Positions 34,089-41,252 of a stretch of 46,160 bases of DNA are shown piece after piece (the first letter of the stretch is position 1; each line of letters opens with the position of its first letter). The notes beneath the pieces were generated by a model. That model was not told where the DNA came from and did no database searches. It was given only the letters and a program-made list of their open reading frames with translations. The DNA lies in assembly GCA_945860685.1 (NCBI GenBank), contig CAMASJ010000003.1, positions 1 through 46,160 of the forward strand. The letters run 5' to 3'. This DNA comes from Akkermansia muciniphila (GTDB taxonomy: Bacteria > Verrucomicrobiota > Verrucomicrobiia > Limisphaerales > UBA9464). A program made the position numbers and the translations under genes.

Positions 34089-34820
34089 ATGAAGAACATC
34101 ACCAAATTGGCAGTTGCAGCCGCCATCGCGTCTGTCTCCGCCTATGCCCAGTCGGTTTCGTACACCAACTCCATTCCGCTTGCCTACGCTGGTACGGCCA
34201 GCGGCGGTATTGGTCTCAACTTCTCCGGTCAGGCGCTGACTCTTCCCCAGTGGGATTCAGCTTCCTTCCCCGGTCAGACCTTGACGGGTGTCTCCTACAC
34301 CCTGACGGGCTACATGTACGGCACCTACACGATTTCGAACGGCGCTCAGGCGGCCAACTTCTCCATCAGCTTGGCCAACCCGAGTTTCTCGCTGGCTGGC
34401 CCGTTCGGCGGCTCTCCTGCTCTGAGCCGTACCTCCACCCACTTCGGTGGTGGAATCTTCGAAGACCTGCTCAACGTTGCTCCCAGTGCCGTTGTTAACG
34501 GATCGACTGCCCTCGGAACCTCCACGACGGCTACGGGCACTGACTTGTCGAATGTTGGCAGCTACATCGGCAGCGGCACCGTGACCTTCACCTTGGGTGG
34601 TTCTGCCAACCTTGGCATCTCCGGTGAAGCTACCTCGGGTAACCAGTCCGTCCTCTTCACCCAGGCGGCTTCGAAGTTCGGAGCCAGCGTGGTGTCCGTT
34701 ACCTACACCTACGCTCCGACCGGAGTTCCCGAGCCGAGCACCTACGCGGCCATGGGCTTCGTCGGTCTGGTTGCCGGTGCCACGATCTGGCGCCGCCGTC
34801 AGATGGCCAAGAAGGCCTGA
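34089..34820 (+). CDS. PEP-CTERM protein, choice-of-anchor E-like
   Basis: A 243-residue exported protein with a short signal peptide (KLAVAAAIASVSAYA). The body is Gly/Ser/Thr-rich beta structure; ALTLPQWDSASFPGQTLTGV fits the choice-of-anchor E domain. The C-terminus is a full PEP-CTERM signal: VPEPSTY, a hydrophobic helix (AAMGFVGLVAGATIW) and RRRQ, for exosortase processing. No exosortase gene is in the window. Codon use is richer in T-ending codons than the neighbours, which may reflect high expression or different origin. A 6-bp hairpin (CGTTCC/GGAACG at 34059-34075) lies just upstream of the ATG. Confidence 0.92.
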   Translation: MKNITKLAVAAAIASVSAYAQSVSYTNSIPLAYAGTASGGIGLNFSGQALTLPQWDSASFPGQTLTGVSYTLTGYMYGTYTISNGAQAANFSISLANPSFSLAGPFGGSPALSRTSTHFGGGIFEDLLNVAPSAVVNGSTALGTSTTATGTDLSNVGSYIGSGTVTFTLGGSANLGISGEATSGNQSVLFTQAASKFGASVVSVTYTYAPTGVPEPSTYAAMGFVGLVAGATIWRRRQMAKKA

Positions 34821-34844
34821 TCTGATTTAGTTTCAATTTTGGGG

Positions 34845-34878
34845 AAACGGACCGGAGGCGACTCCGGTCCGTTTTTTT
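34845..34878 (+). terminator. Intrinsic terminator of the PEP-CTERM gene
   Basis: AAACGGACCGGAG, loop GCGA, CTCCGGTCCGTTT, then TTTTCCGTTT. The 13-pair perfect stem is one of the strongest in the window. Confidence 0.95.
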
Positions 34879-34934
34879 CCGTTTCTGCCCGCTGCGGCTT
34901 GCCCTTCCAACGGTCTGGAGACATTGATGGAGTG

Positions 34935-35135
34935 ATGAAATTGACGTGGAAGGATTCGGAAGAGGTTGCTTGGGCGCTCTTGGACAAGTTCCCGGACCAA
35001 GACCCGCTCAAACTCAGTTTTCCCAAGCTGCACAAGATGGTGTGTGAGCTGGAGGGATTTGACGATCGGCCGGAGGCCTCCAACGAGAAGATCCTCGAGA
35101 ACATCCAGATGGCTTGGTTCGAGGAACGGCAGTGA
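34935..35135 (+). CDS. iscX: IscX-family Fe-S assembly accessory protein
   Basis: A 66-residue acidic protein matching IscX (YfhJ): MKLTWKDSEEVAWALLDKFP, then HKMVCELEGFDDRP and NEKILENIQMAWFEE. IscX binds IscS and iron and modulates Fe-S cluster assembly. Length and conserved acidic and Trp residues are standard. The start is the ATG at 34935; the longer ORF-track start crosses the upstream terminator. No isc or suf genes are adjacent, so it stands alone between the PEP-CTERM gene and thrS. Confidence 0.92.
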   Translation: MKLTWKDSEEVAWALLDKFPDQDPLKLSFPKLHKMVCELEGFDDRPEASNEKILENIQMAWFEERQ

Positions 35136-35321
35136 TCCGGTCGATGGTGGGTGTTTCCTGCGTCCGACATTTCCGTTCCCCGGCCCCCCCTTTCCCCAAC
35201 GGTTGACTGGGTAGTGATCACAAGTCCGGCAAACTCTGCGCATCGACTCGTCTCCCGCCGAGCTCCATCCTCCGGGAGTTTCGCGTTGCCTCAGGTATCC
35301 CTCTGAAGGCCTAATGGCGTC

Positions 35322-35357
35322 GTGAGCAACGGCTCCAACGATTCGACAACCCGATAG
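35322..35357 (+). other. Possible leader peptide upstream of thrS (Thr-Thr codons)
   Basis: GTG-initiated mini-ORF reading MSNGSNDSTTR then TAG. Two consecutive Thr codons (ACA ACC) lie just before the stop, and the stop touches the first leader hairpin. The ribosome binding site is weak (AAGG 12 bases upstream), so translation is uncertain. It is proposed as an attenuator leader peptide only because of its position. Confidence 0.3.
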
Positions 35358-35387
35358 CGTCTGGCCGGTGTTTTCCCTGCCGGACGC
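35357..35387 (+). promoter_or_regulatory. Leader hairpin upstream of thrS
   Basis: GCGTCTGG, a 15-base loop, CCGGACGC with one T-G pair. Its 3' arm CCGGAC can instead pair with GTCCGG (35409-35414), inside the following terminator hairpin. That gives a possible antiterminator. Confidence 0.5.
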
Positions 35388-35390
35388 CAG

Positions 35391-35429
35391 AACGCCTCGC
35401 ACCTTCAGGTCCGGGGCGTTTTCGTTTTA
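35391..35429 (+). terminator. Intrinsic terminator in the thrS leader
   Basis: AACGCCTCG, a 12-base loop, CGGGGCGTT with one T-G pair, then TTCGTTTTAT. It lies about 110 bases before the thrS start and 255 bases after iscX. It may end the iscX transcript or act as a thrS attenuator. The rest of the 401-base gap (35136-35536) has no gene; a TTGACT at 35203 lacks a good -10. Confidence 0.7.
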
Positions 35430-35536
35430 TGGCTCCGCTTCCGAACCGTCTTCAATCGAACCGAAATCCGATCACGACCCTCAGTTCTGCCACACACAGA
35501 CCGGAAAGAGGGCCGAGAACCTAGAGCTTCCATTCC

Positions 35537-37537
35537 ATGCAAGAACCAACCCCTTCCCCTTCCCTCCAGGCCGCCAAGTCGGAGGTCGAACGCAAGACGC
35601 TGGAACAGCGCGATCAGATGGGTGAACTGGAACGCATCCGCCATTCCTGCGCTCACATCTTGGCCACCGCGGTTCTGAGGATCTGGCCGGATGCCCTTCT
35701 CGACATCGGCCCGCCCACCGCAGAGGGCTTCTACTACGATTTCGACCTGCACCACCGCTTCACGCCCGAGGACTTCCCGCGCATCGAGGAGGAGATGCGC
35801 AAGGTCATCAAGGAGAACCAGGTCTTCCAGAAATCCATCCAGACCCGTGACGAAGCCAAGGCCTACTTCGAGTCCAAGGGACAGAAGTTCAAGGTGGAGC
35901 GTCTCGGAGACATCCCCGAGGGCGAGGCGATCAGCTTCTACCAGAACGGCGAGTTCGTGGACCTCTGTGCCGGCCCGCACGTGATGCGGACGGGCAACGT
36001 GAAGCCCGGCGCGATCAAGATCCTCAAGGTCGCCAGCGCCTACTTCCGCGGAAACGAGAAGAACCCCCAGCTCCAACGCCTCTACGGCACCGCATTCAAG
36101 AACAAGGAGGAGCTGGAAGCCTGGCTGAAGATGCAGGAGGAGGCCCGGAAACGGGATCACCGCCGCATCGGCGCCGAGATGGGACTTTTCGCCATGGACG
36201 CCGAGTATGTCGGGCCCGGACTTCCCCTTTGGCTGCCCAAGGGAACCGTCCTGGTGGAAGAATTGGAGCGCTTGGCCAAGGAGACCGAGTTCCAGGCCGG
36301 GTATGTCCGGGTCAAGACGCCCCACTTGGCGAAGGAGAAGATGTACCGCACCTCCGGCCATCTTCCCTACTACGCCGAGTCGATGTTCCCGCCCATGGAG
36401 ATGTTGGAGGAGGACGAGCGGGCGAGACGCGATGATCTGATGGAGAAGCGGGCGGATCTCCTTCGGCTCGACGAAGGCCTTTCGAACGCCATCGGAGCCA
36501 ACACCAGCGGATTGACCCGGGAACAGATCCGCCAAGACGTCCACCGGTTGGAAGCCGAGATCTCGCTCCTCGGTGGCCGCTACTACCTCAAGGCGATGAA
36601 CTGCCCGCACCACCATCGCATCTTCGCAGCCGAGCCCCGCAGCTATCGGGACCTGCCGCTGCGATTGGCGGAGTATGGCACCTGTTACCGTTACGAGCAG
36701 TCCGGCGAACTCTTCGGTCTCATGCGGGTGCGTTCGATGAACATGAACGACGCCCATCTGTACTGCACCGCGGAGCAGTTCGCCGACGAGTTCCGGGCGG
36801 TGAACGAGATGTACCTGAAGTACTTCAAGATTTTCGGGCTCGACCGCTACCAGATGCGTTTCAGCACCCACGATCCGGCCCGGCTCGGACAGAAGTTCGT
36901 CAACGAACCTGAGCTTTGGAAGAAGACCGAGGACATGGTCCGTCAGGTGTTGGTGGAATCCGGGATCAATTTCGTCGAGGTGGCCAACGAGGCCGCGTTC
37001 TACGGACCCAAGATCGACGTGCAGGTATGGAGCGCCATTGGACGGGAGTTCACCATCGCGACCAACCAGGTCGATTTCGCGGTGCCTGCGCGCTTCGGAT
37101 TGACCTACCGCGACCGCGACAACACGGAGAAGACCCCTCTCTGCATCCACCGCGCGCCCCTCGGAACCCATGAGCGATTCATCGGTTTCCTGATCGAGCA
37201 CTACGCCGGCAACTTCCCGCTCTGGCTCGCCCCGGAACAGGTCCGTGTCCTCACCCTCAACGACGAACCCGCGCTCGTGGACTACGCCCGTTCGATCGTT
37301 TCTGAGCTCCGGAATCAGTTCGTCCGCGTGGAAGGCGACCTCGGGCCGAACCCGGTGAAGGCCAAGATCGCCGACGCCGAGAACGCCAAGGTCCACACCA
37401 TGCTCGTGGTCGGCCAACGCGACCTCGAATCCGGCGCCGTCAGCGTACGCCTGCACGGCAAGGGCAACATCGGAGCCAAGCCGCGGCAGGAGGTGGTTGC
37501 CGACATCCTCGCCTCGATCCGGGAACGCCGTTCCTGA
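35537..37537 (+). CDS. thrS: Threonyl-tRNA synthetase, lacking TGS domain and with a 60-residue insert
   Basis: Charges tRNA-Thr; class II synthetase of 666 residues. The N-terminal TGS domain of the E. coli enzyme is absent; after about 33 residues the N2 editing domain begins with RIRHSCAHILATA (H36, H40) and VDLCAGPHV (C144), so editing looks intact. The catalytic core has zinc ligands C356 (MNCPHHHRIF), His in MNDAHLYC and His in CIHRAPLGTHERF, plus motif 2 YRYEQSGELFGLMRVR. Residues of about 290-350 are a charged helical insert (EEDERARRDDLMEKRADLLR) between motif 1 and NCP. The anticodon-binding domain closes the protein. infC is not adjacent, unlike the usual thrS-infC order. Confidence 0.97.
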   Translation: MQEPTPSPSLQAAKSEVERKTLEQRDQMGELERIRHSCAHILATAVLRIWPDALLDIGPPTAEGFYYDFDLHHRFTPEDFPRIEEEMRKVIKENQVFQKSIQTRDEAKAYFESKGQKFKVERLGDIPEGEAISFYQNGEFVDLCAGPHVMRTGNVKPGAIKILKVASAYFRGNEKNPQLQRLYGTAFKNKEELEAWLKMQEEARKRDHRRIGAEMGLFAMDAEYVGPGLPLWLPKGTVLVEELERLAKETEFQAGYVRVKTPHLAKEKMYRTSGHLPYYAESMFPPMEMLEEDERARRDDLMEKRADLLRLDEGLSNAIGANTSGLTREQIRQDVHRLEAEISLLGGRYYLKAMNCPHHHRIFAAEPRSYRDLPLRLAEYGTCYRYEQSGELFGLMRVRSMNMNDAHLYCTAEQFADEFRAVNEMYLKYFKIFGLDRYQMRFSTHDPARLGQKFVNEPELWKKTEDMVRQVLVESGINFVEVANEAAFYGPKIDVQVWSAIGREFTIATNQVDFAVPARFGLTYRDRDNTEKTPLCIHRAPLGTHERFIGFLIEHYAGNFPLWLAPEQVRVLTLNDEPALVDYARSIVSELRNQFVRVEGDLGPNPVKAKIADAENAKVHTMLVVGQRDLESGAVSVRLHGKGNIGAKPRQEVVADILASIRERRS

Positions 37538-37560
37538 ACACGGGAGCCAATCCTACCTCC

Positions 37561-39597
37561 TTGATCGCCGACCCACATCGCCACCGCTCACGGGCCACGA
37601 CCGTTGGATGGTTGTTTCTGTTGGTGCTGCTGGCCGGCTGCCTGCCTCAGCAGAAGGGATACCTGAGGCGGTTCGACGGGACGGTGATCGATCGGCCGGA
37701 ATCGGATCCCCTTGTCCGAGGCGCCTCGCCGGCGGTTCTGACCGTCGAGGCACTGGATGGACGCCGTCGCCTCCTGGGTTTCGGAACCGGCTTCGTCGTC
37801 GGTCCTGGCACGGTGGCGACCTGCCTCCACGTCATCGAATCCGCATCGCTCATCCAGGTCCGCCTGCCTTCGGGTGAGATTCGCAACGTATCCGGCGTCC
37901 GGGGTTCGGATCCGCTCAACGACCTGGTCGTCCTCGAGTTCGATGACGGCCCTTCCTCGATCCTCCCCTTGGCACTCCGGACGTCCACGGCGTCCATCGG
38001 CGAGTCGGTGACGGCTTTGGCGGGCCACAAGCACCTGCGGGTTCATGCGACCCGGGGAAAGGTCCTGGCGGTGCCCGAGATCGGCGGCGGATTGCTCTCC
38101 AAGTCGATCGTCCTTTCCGTTCCAGTGAGCCCGGGATTCAGCGGCGGACCCGTGCTAGACGTCCAGGGAAACGTCCTCGGAATCACCTCCGAGATCCTCA
38201 CCCAGGGTTCGGAAAGCGTCCTTCGGGCGGTACCGGCGTCGGAACTGGAGCCATTGCTCCGGGGCCCCTCGACACCCGTGATCCGCTGGCTCGAGGTACA
38301 CCCGCAACCGACTCCGGCGGCCTCGATCCTCGTCAGCCAGGCCGAAGCGCTCGGATTTTCCAACCTTCCGCGTTCCCTGTCGCTGATCTCCGAAGCGCTC
38401 CGCCAAAGCCCGACCTTCACCCGAGCCTGGACGCGTCGCGCAGCCCTGTTGATGGCCCTTCAGCGTCCGCTCGAAGCCGAAGCCTGCCTGCGGAAGGTGG
38501 AGGAACTCCGGCCGGGCCTCACCGGAATCCGCCTCGAACGCTCCGCCTGCCTCGTCCTTGCTGGAAGGCACGCCGAAGGCCGCCTCCTGGCCGAGGAGTT
38601 GGCCCGGGAAAGTCCCGGGAAGCCGATCCTCCAAAGTTGGCTTGCCGTCGCCCGCCTTGGCGACCGGAAACGCGAGGAGGCGATCGAGGCCGGTACCCGG
38701 GCCTGCAAACTCGGACCGGACCAGGCGGCATGCCACATCACCTACGGGGTGCTGCTCGCCAACGTCGGTTGCCTGCCGCAGGCACAAAGGCACCTGGAGC
38801 GGGCCACCCAGATCCAAGGGGAACTCGGGCCGGCCTGGATGCAGTTGGGTCTCGTCCAATGGCGCCAAGGCGACACCAACAGCAGCCGGGCCAGCCTCCG
38901 GCGCGCTTTGGAATGTCCGAACCTCAGGAACCCGACCCCAGCGCTGTACGTGCTTTTCCTCTACGACTGGGGATCCGGCGATTCGAAGGCGGCGATGAAG
39001 GCCTTTGGACGGTTTCTGGAGGCCGCACGTCATCCGGAGAATGCTCCGGGTCTCGACGCAGACACACGATTCCGCGCCGTACTGGACCGGATGCGGCCCA
39101 AGGACTGGAATTCGCCGCAAGCCCACGAAGTGCTGGCGAAGATCCTGGTGCACCACAAGGCCGGAGAGGTGATTTGGCCGATCCTCGAGGCCTGCGTCTG
39201 GACCACCCCTGACAATGTCGAGTGCTGGACGCGTCTCGCCGTCGCCGCCAACGCCCACGGGGACCATGAGCGGGCGATAGCGGCCGCCCGGCGTGCCTTG
39301 GAACTACAGGCGGGCCATTCCTTCGCCCACTGGGCGCTCGGCGTCGGCCAATACGCCCTCGGCGACGCCAAGGCCGGGAGGACGTCCATCATGAACGCCA
39401 CCGTGCTCAACAACGCGAACCGGCTGGCCTGGGAAGCATTGGTGGCCATCGAGCTGAAGGAAGGGCGCCACGACGAAGCCAAGAGGATCTGGGAGGGCAC
39501 ACCGTCGATTTCGAAGACGGACTCCGAATTGAAGGATCTCGGGGACCTCATCCCCGACACCCGCCGGCTTCGGTCCCTTGCGGAATCGCTGGAGTGA
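37561..39597 (+). CDS. Lipoprotein with trypsin-like protease domain and TPR repeats
   Basis: A 678-residue predicted lipoprotein (lipobox LLAGC, Cys27). The protease domain shows a complete S1/DegP-like triad: H90 in VATCLHVIE, D121 in NDLVVLEFDD and S194 in SPGFSGGPVLD. No PDZ domain follows. Instead residues of about 260-670 are tetratricopeptide-like repeats (ALRQSPTFTRAWTRRAALLM; ACKLGPDQAACHITYGVLLA; ALELQAGHSFAHWALGVGQY). It probably acts as a membrane-anchored protease or scaffold in the periplasm. The start is TTG at 37561, 23 bases after thrS; no better start was found. It is followed 21 bases later by the flavodoxin gene. Confidence 0.87.
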   Translation: MIADPHRHRSRATTVGWLFLLVLLAGCLPQQKGYLRRFDGTVIDRPESDPLVRGASPAVLTVEALDGRRRLLGFGTGFVVGPGTVATCLHVIESASLIQVRLPSGEIRNVSGVRGSDPLNDLVVLEFDDGPSSILPLALRTSTASIGESVTALAGHKHLRVHATRGKVLAVPEIGGGLLSKSIVLSVPVSPGFSGGPVLDVQGNVLGITSEILTQGSESVLRAVPASELEPLLRGPSTPVIRWLEVHPQPTPAASILVSQAEALGFSNLPRSLSLISEALRQSPTFTRAWTRRAALLMALQRPLEAEACLRKVEELRPGLTGIRLERSACLVLAGRHAEGRLLAEELARESPGKPILQSWLAVARLGDRKREEAIEAGTRACKLGPDQAACHITYGVLLANVGCLPQAQRHLERATQIQGELGPAWMQLGLVQWRQGDTNSSRASLRRALECPNLRNPTPALYVLFLYDWGSGDSKAAMKAFGRFLEAARHPENAPGLDADTRFRAVLDRMRPKDWNSPQAHEVLAKILVHHKAGEVIWPILEACVWTTPDNVECWTRLAVAANAHGDHERAIAAARRALELQAGHSFAHWALGVGQYALGDAKAGRTSIMNATVLNNANRLAWEALVAIELKEGRHDEAKRIWEGTPSISKTDSELKDLGDLIPDTRRLRSLAESLE

Positions 39598-39618
39598 AGG
39601 TGTCATCGCGGCACCCCG

Positions 39619-40173
39619 ATGAAGATCCTCGTCCTGTTCGATTCGAAAACCGGCAACGTCGGTGAAATGGCCCGCCTCGTGGCCGAAGGTGCCGCCAGCC
39701 TTGAAGGCGCGGAAGTCCGCCTGAAATCGGTCGAAGAAGCGACCGCCGACGACGTGGTCTGGTGCGAGGGGATCGCGGTGGGAAGCCCCACCAACATGGG
39801 TATCCTGTCGTGGAGGATGAAGCGCTTCTGGGACGAGACGGTCGGTCCCCATTGGATGCAGCTGGACGGCCGGATCGGCTGCGCCTTCAGCAGCGCCGGG
39901 GGCTGGGGCGGAGGCATGGAGCTCGCCTGCCAATCGATCCTCACAGTCCTGATGAACTTCGGCTTCCTTACCTTCGGCGTCACCGACTACGCCGCCCGCT
40001 CCCTCACTCCCCATTACGGGGCCGTCGTGGCGAAGGCGCCCCGAGACGAGGCCGCCCAGGCCGCGTGCCGCCTGCTGGGACGCCGTCTCGCGGAATGGAC
40101 CGCGATCCACTTCCACGGACGACGCGACCTCCACCCGTCCCTCCGGGTTGAAAGCCGGATGCGTCCTTCCTGA
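39619..40173 (+). CDS. Flavodoxin/WrbA-like flavoprotein
   Basis: An FMN-binding protein of 184 residues with a flavodoxin fold: phosphate-binding loop LFDSKTGNVGEMARLV, AVGSPTNMGILSW, and the isoalloxazine-binding loop FSSAGGWGGGMELACQSI resembling NAD(P)H:quinone oxidoreductases of the WrbA type. The C-terminus is basic. It probably reduces quinones or acts as an electron carrier; the donor is unknown. Last gene of the likely thrS-protease-flavodoxin run. Confidence 0.88.
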   Translation: MKILVLFDSKTGNVGEMARLVAEGAASLEGAEVRLKSVEEATADDVVWCEGIAVGSPTNMGILSWRMKRFWDETVGPHWMQLDGRIGCAFSSAGGWGGGMELACQSILTVLMNFGFLTFGVTDYAARSLTPHYGAVVAKAPRDEAAQAACRLLGRRLAEWTAIHFHGRRDLHPSLRVESRMRPS

Positions 40174-40198
40174 TCCTCGGAATGGGAACGAAGTCGGA

Positions 40199-40345
40199 CC
40201 TCACGCAAATCCGCCAAGACGCCAAAGGGGATCCTGCAACGGAGCCGCAACGGATTTGGTAGCCACCCACCGATGTCAGGTTCTTCCGCCATGAAACCGG
40301 CGTTCCCTTTATGTCAACTTCGCGGCTCTGCGCCTTCGCGTGAGG
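40199..40345. repeat. Intergenic element with imperfect 28-29 bp inverted-repeat ends
   Basis: The left end (40199-40227) begins CCTCACGCAAATCCGCCAAG; the reverse complement of the right end (40318-40345) begins CCTCACGCGAAGGCGCAGAG. About 20 of 28 positions match, and the unit ACGC(A/G)AA recurs. Such CACGCAAAGACGCAAAG-type ends mark short dispersed elements in many bacterial genomes, as far as I recall. No ORF or transposase is inside. It occupies most of the 263-base gap between the flavodoxin and ABC ATPase genes. Confidence 0.55.
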
Positions 40346-40436
40346 GTCCCTTCTGCTGGAATCGGCCCTTCCTCTGGGACTTCGCATCCGATTGCCCTTC
40401 GCTCCGGAATCCGTCGCGCCCTAGGCTCTTCCGAGA

Positions 40437-41252
40437 ATGAGTTCTGAATCGATCCTCCGCGTCGAAGGCCTGCGGATCCAGCGCGACGGGGTGACCATCC
40501 TCGACGGCATCGACTGGACGATCGCCCAAGGCGAACACTGGGCGCTGCTCGGCGGAAACGGTTCGGGGAAGACCAGCCTGCTCTCGGCGCTCACCGGCTA
40601 CCTGATGCCCACCGCCGGCGGCATCCACCTGCTGGGCCACGAGTATGGACACGCCGACTGGCGGGAAGTCCGCCTCAAGATCGGCATCGTCAGTTCCTCG
40701 GTGCGGCAGATGATGAACGACACCGAGCCTGCGCTCGATTCCGTCGTGAGCGGCCGCTACGCGATCATCGACTACTGGGGACGTCCCATGCGTACCGATT
40801 CCGTGAAGGCGCGGCAGCTCCTGGCAGATGTCGAGGCCTTGCACCTCGAGCGCCGGCCTTGGGCGGTGCTCTCGCAGGGCGAACGCCAACGGGTGCTCAT
40901 CGCCCGGGCCCTCATGGCGGAACCCCGGATCCTGATCCTCGACGAGCCCTGCGCCGGCCTCGATCCGGTCGCACGGGAACATTTCCTCGGCTTCCTGGAC
41001 CGGTTGGCCCGACGTCCCGACGCCCCGACGCTGGTGCTCGTCACCCACCATGTGGAGGAGATCACCCCGGTCTTCTCCCACGCCCTGTTGCTCCGCGCCG
41101 GCCGCGCCGTGGCCTCAGGGCCGCTTCGGACCGCGCTCACCTCGGGGACGTTGAGCCGGATGTTCGGAAGCCCGGTTCGGCTGGGCCGGTCGGGAGGACG
41201 ATTCCGGCTTCGGGTTCCGGACACCGCGGTTCGGGACGGTGGCATCCTTTGA
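40437..41252 (+). CDS. ABC transporter ATP-binding protein (ModF/YlmA-like)
   Basis: A 271-residue ABC ATPase. Walker A GGNGSGKTS (39-47), signature LSQGERQRV (145-153; Gln replaces the usual second Gly), Walker B RILILDEPCAGLD (164-176) and H-loop VTHHVEEI (about 202). The N-terminal ILRVEGLRIQRDGVTILDGI and the GHEYGHADWREVRLKIGIVS region resemble stand-alone molybdate/iron-type ATPases such as ModF/YlmA. No permease gene is adjacent. The last 138 bases overlap the 3' end of the convergent pseudouridine synthase gene. Confidence 0.9.
   Translation: MSSESILRVEGLRIQRDGVTILDGIDWTIAQGEHWALLGGNGSGKTSLLSALTGYLMPTAGGIHLLGHEYGHADWREVRLKIGIVSSSVRQMMNDTEPALDSVVSGRYAIIDYWGRPMRTDSVKARQLLADVEALHLERRPWAVLSQGERQRVLIARALMAEPRILILDEPCAGLDPVAREHFLGFLDRLARRPDAPTLVLVTHHVEEITPVFSHALLLRAGRAVASGPLRTALTSGTLSRMFGSPVRLGRSGGRFRLRVPDTAVRDGGIL

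Noticed and set aside
35136-35536. T-box riboswitch upstream of thrS
   Set aside because: No AGGGTGGNACCGCG-like T-box sequence or specifier-loop arrangement could be found; the peptide-attenuator idea is reported instead.
35405-37456. Minus-strand frame of 683 codons opposite thrS
   Set aside because: Antisense shadow of thrS with typical Val/Gly/His/Glu composition.
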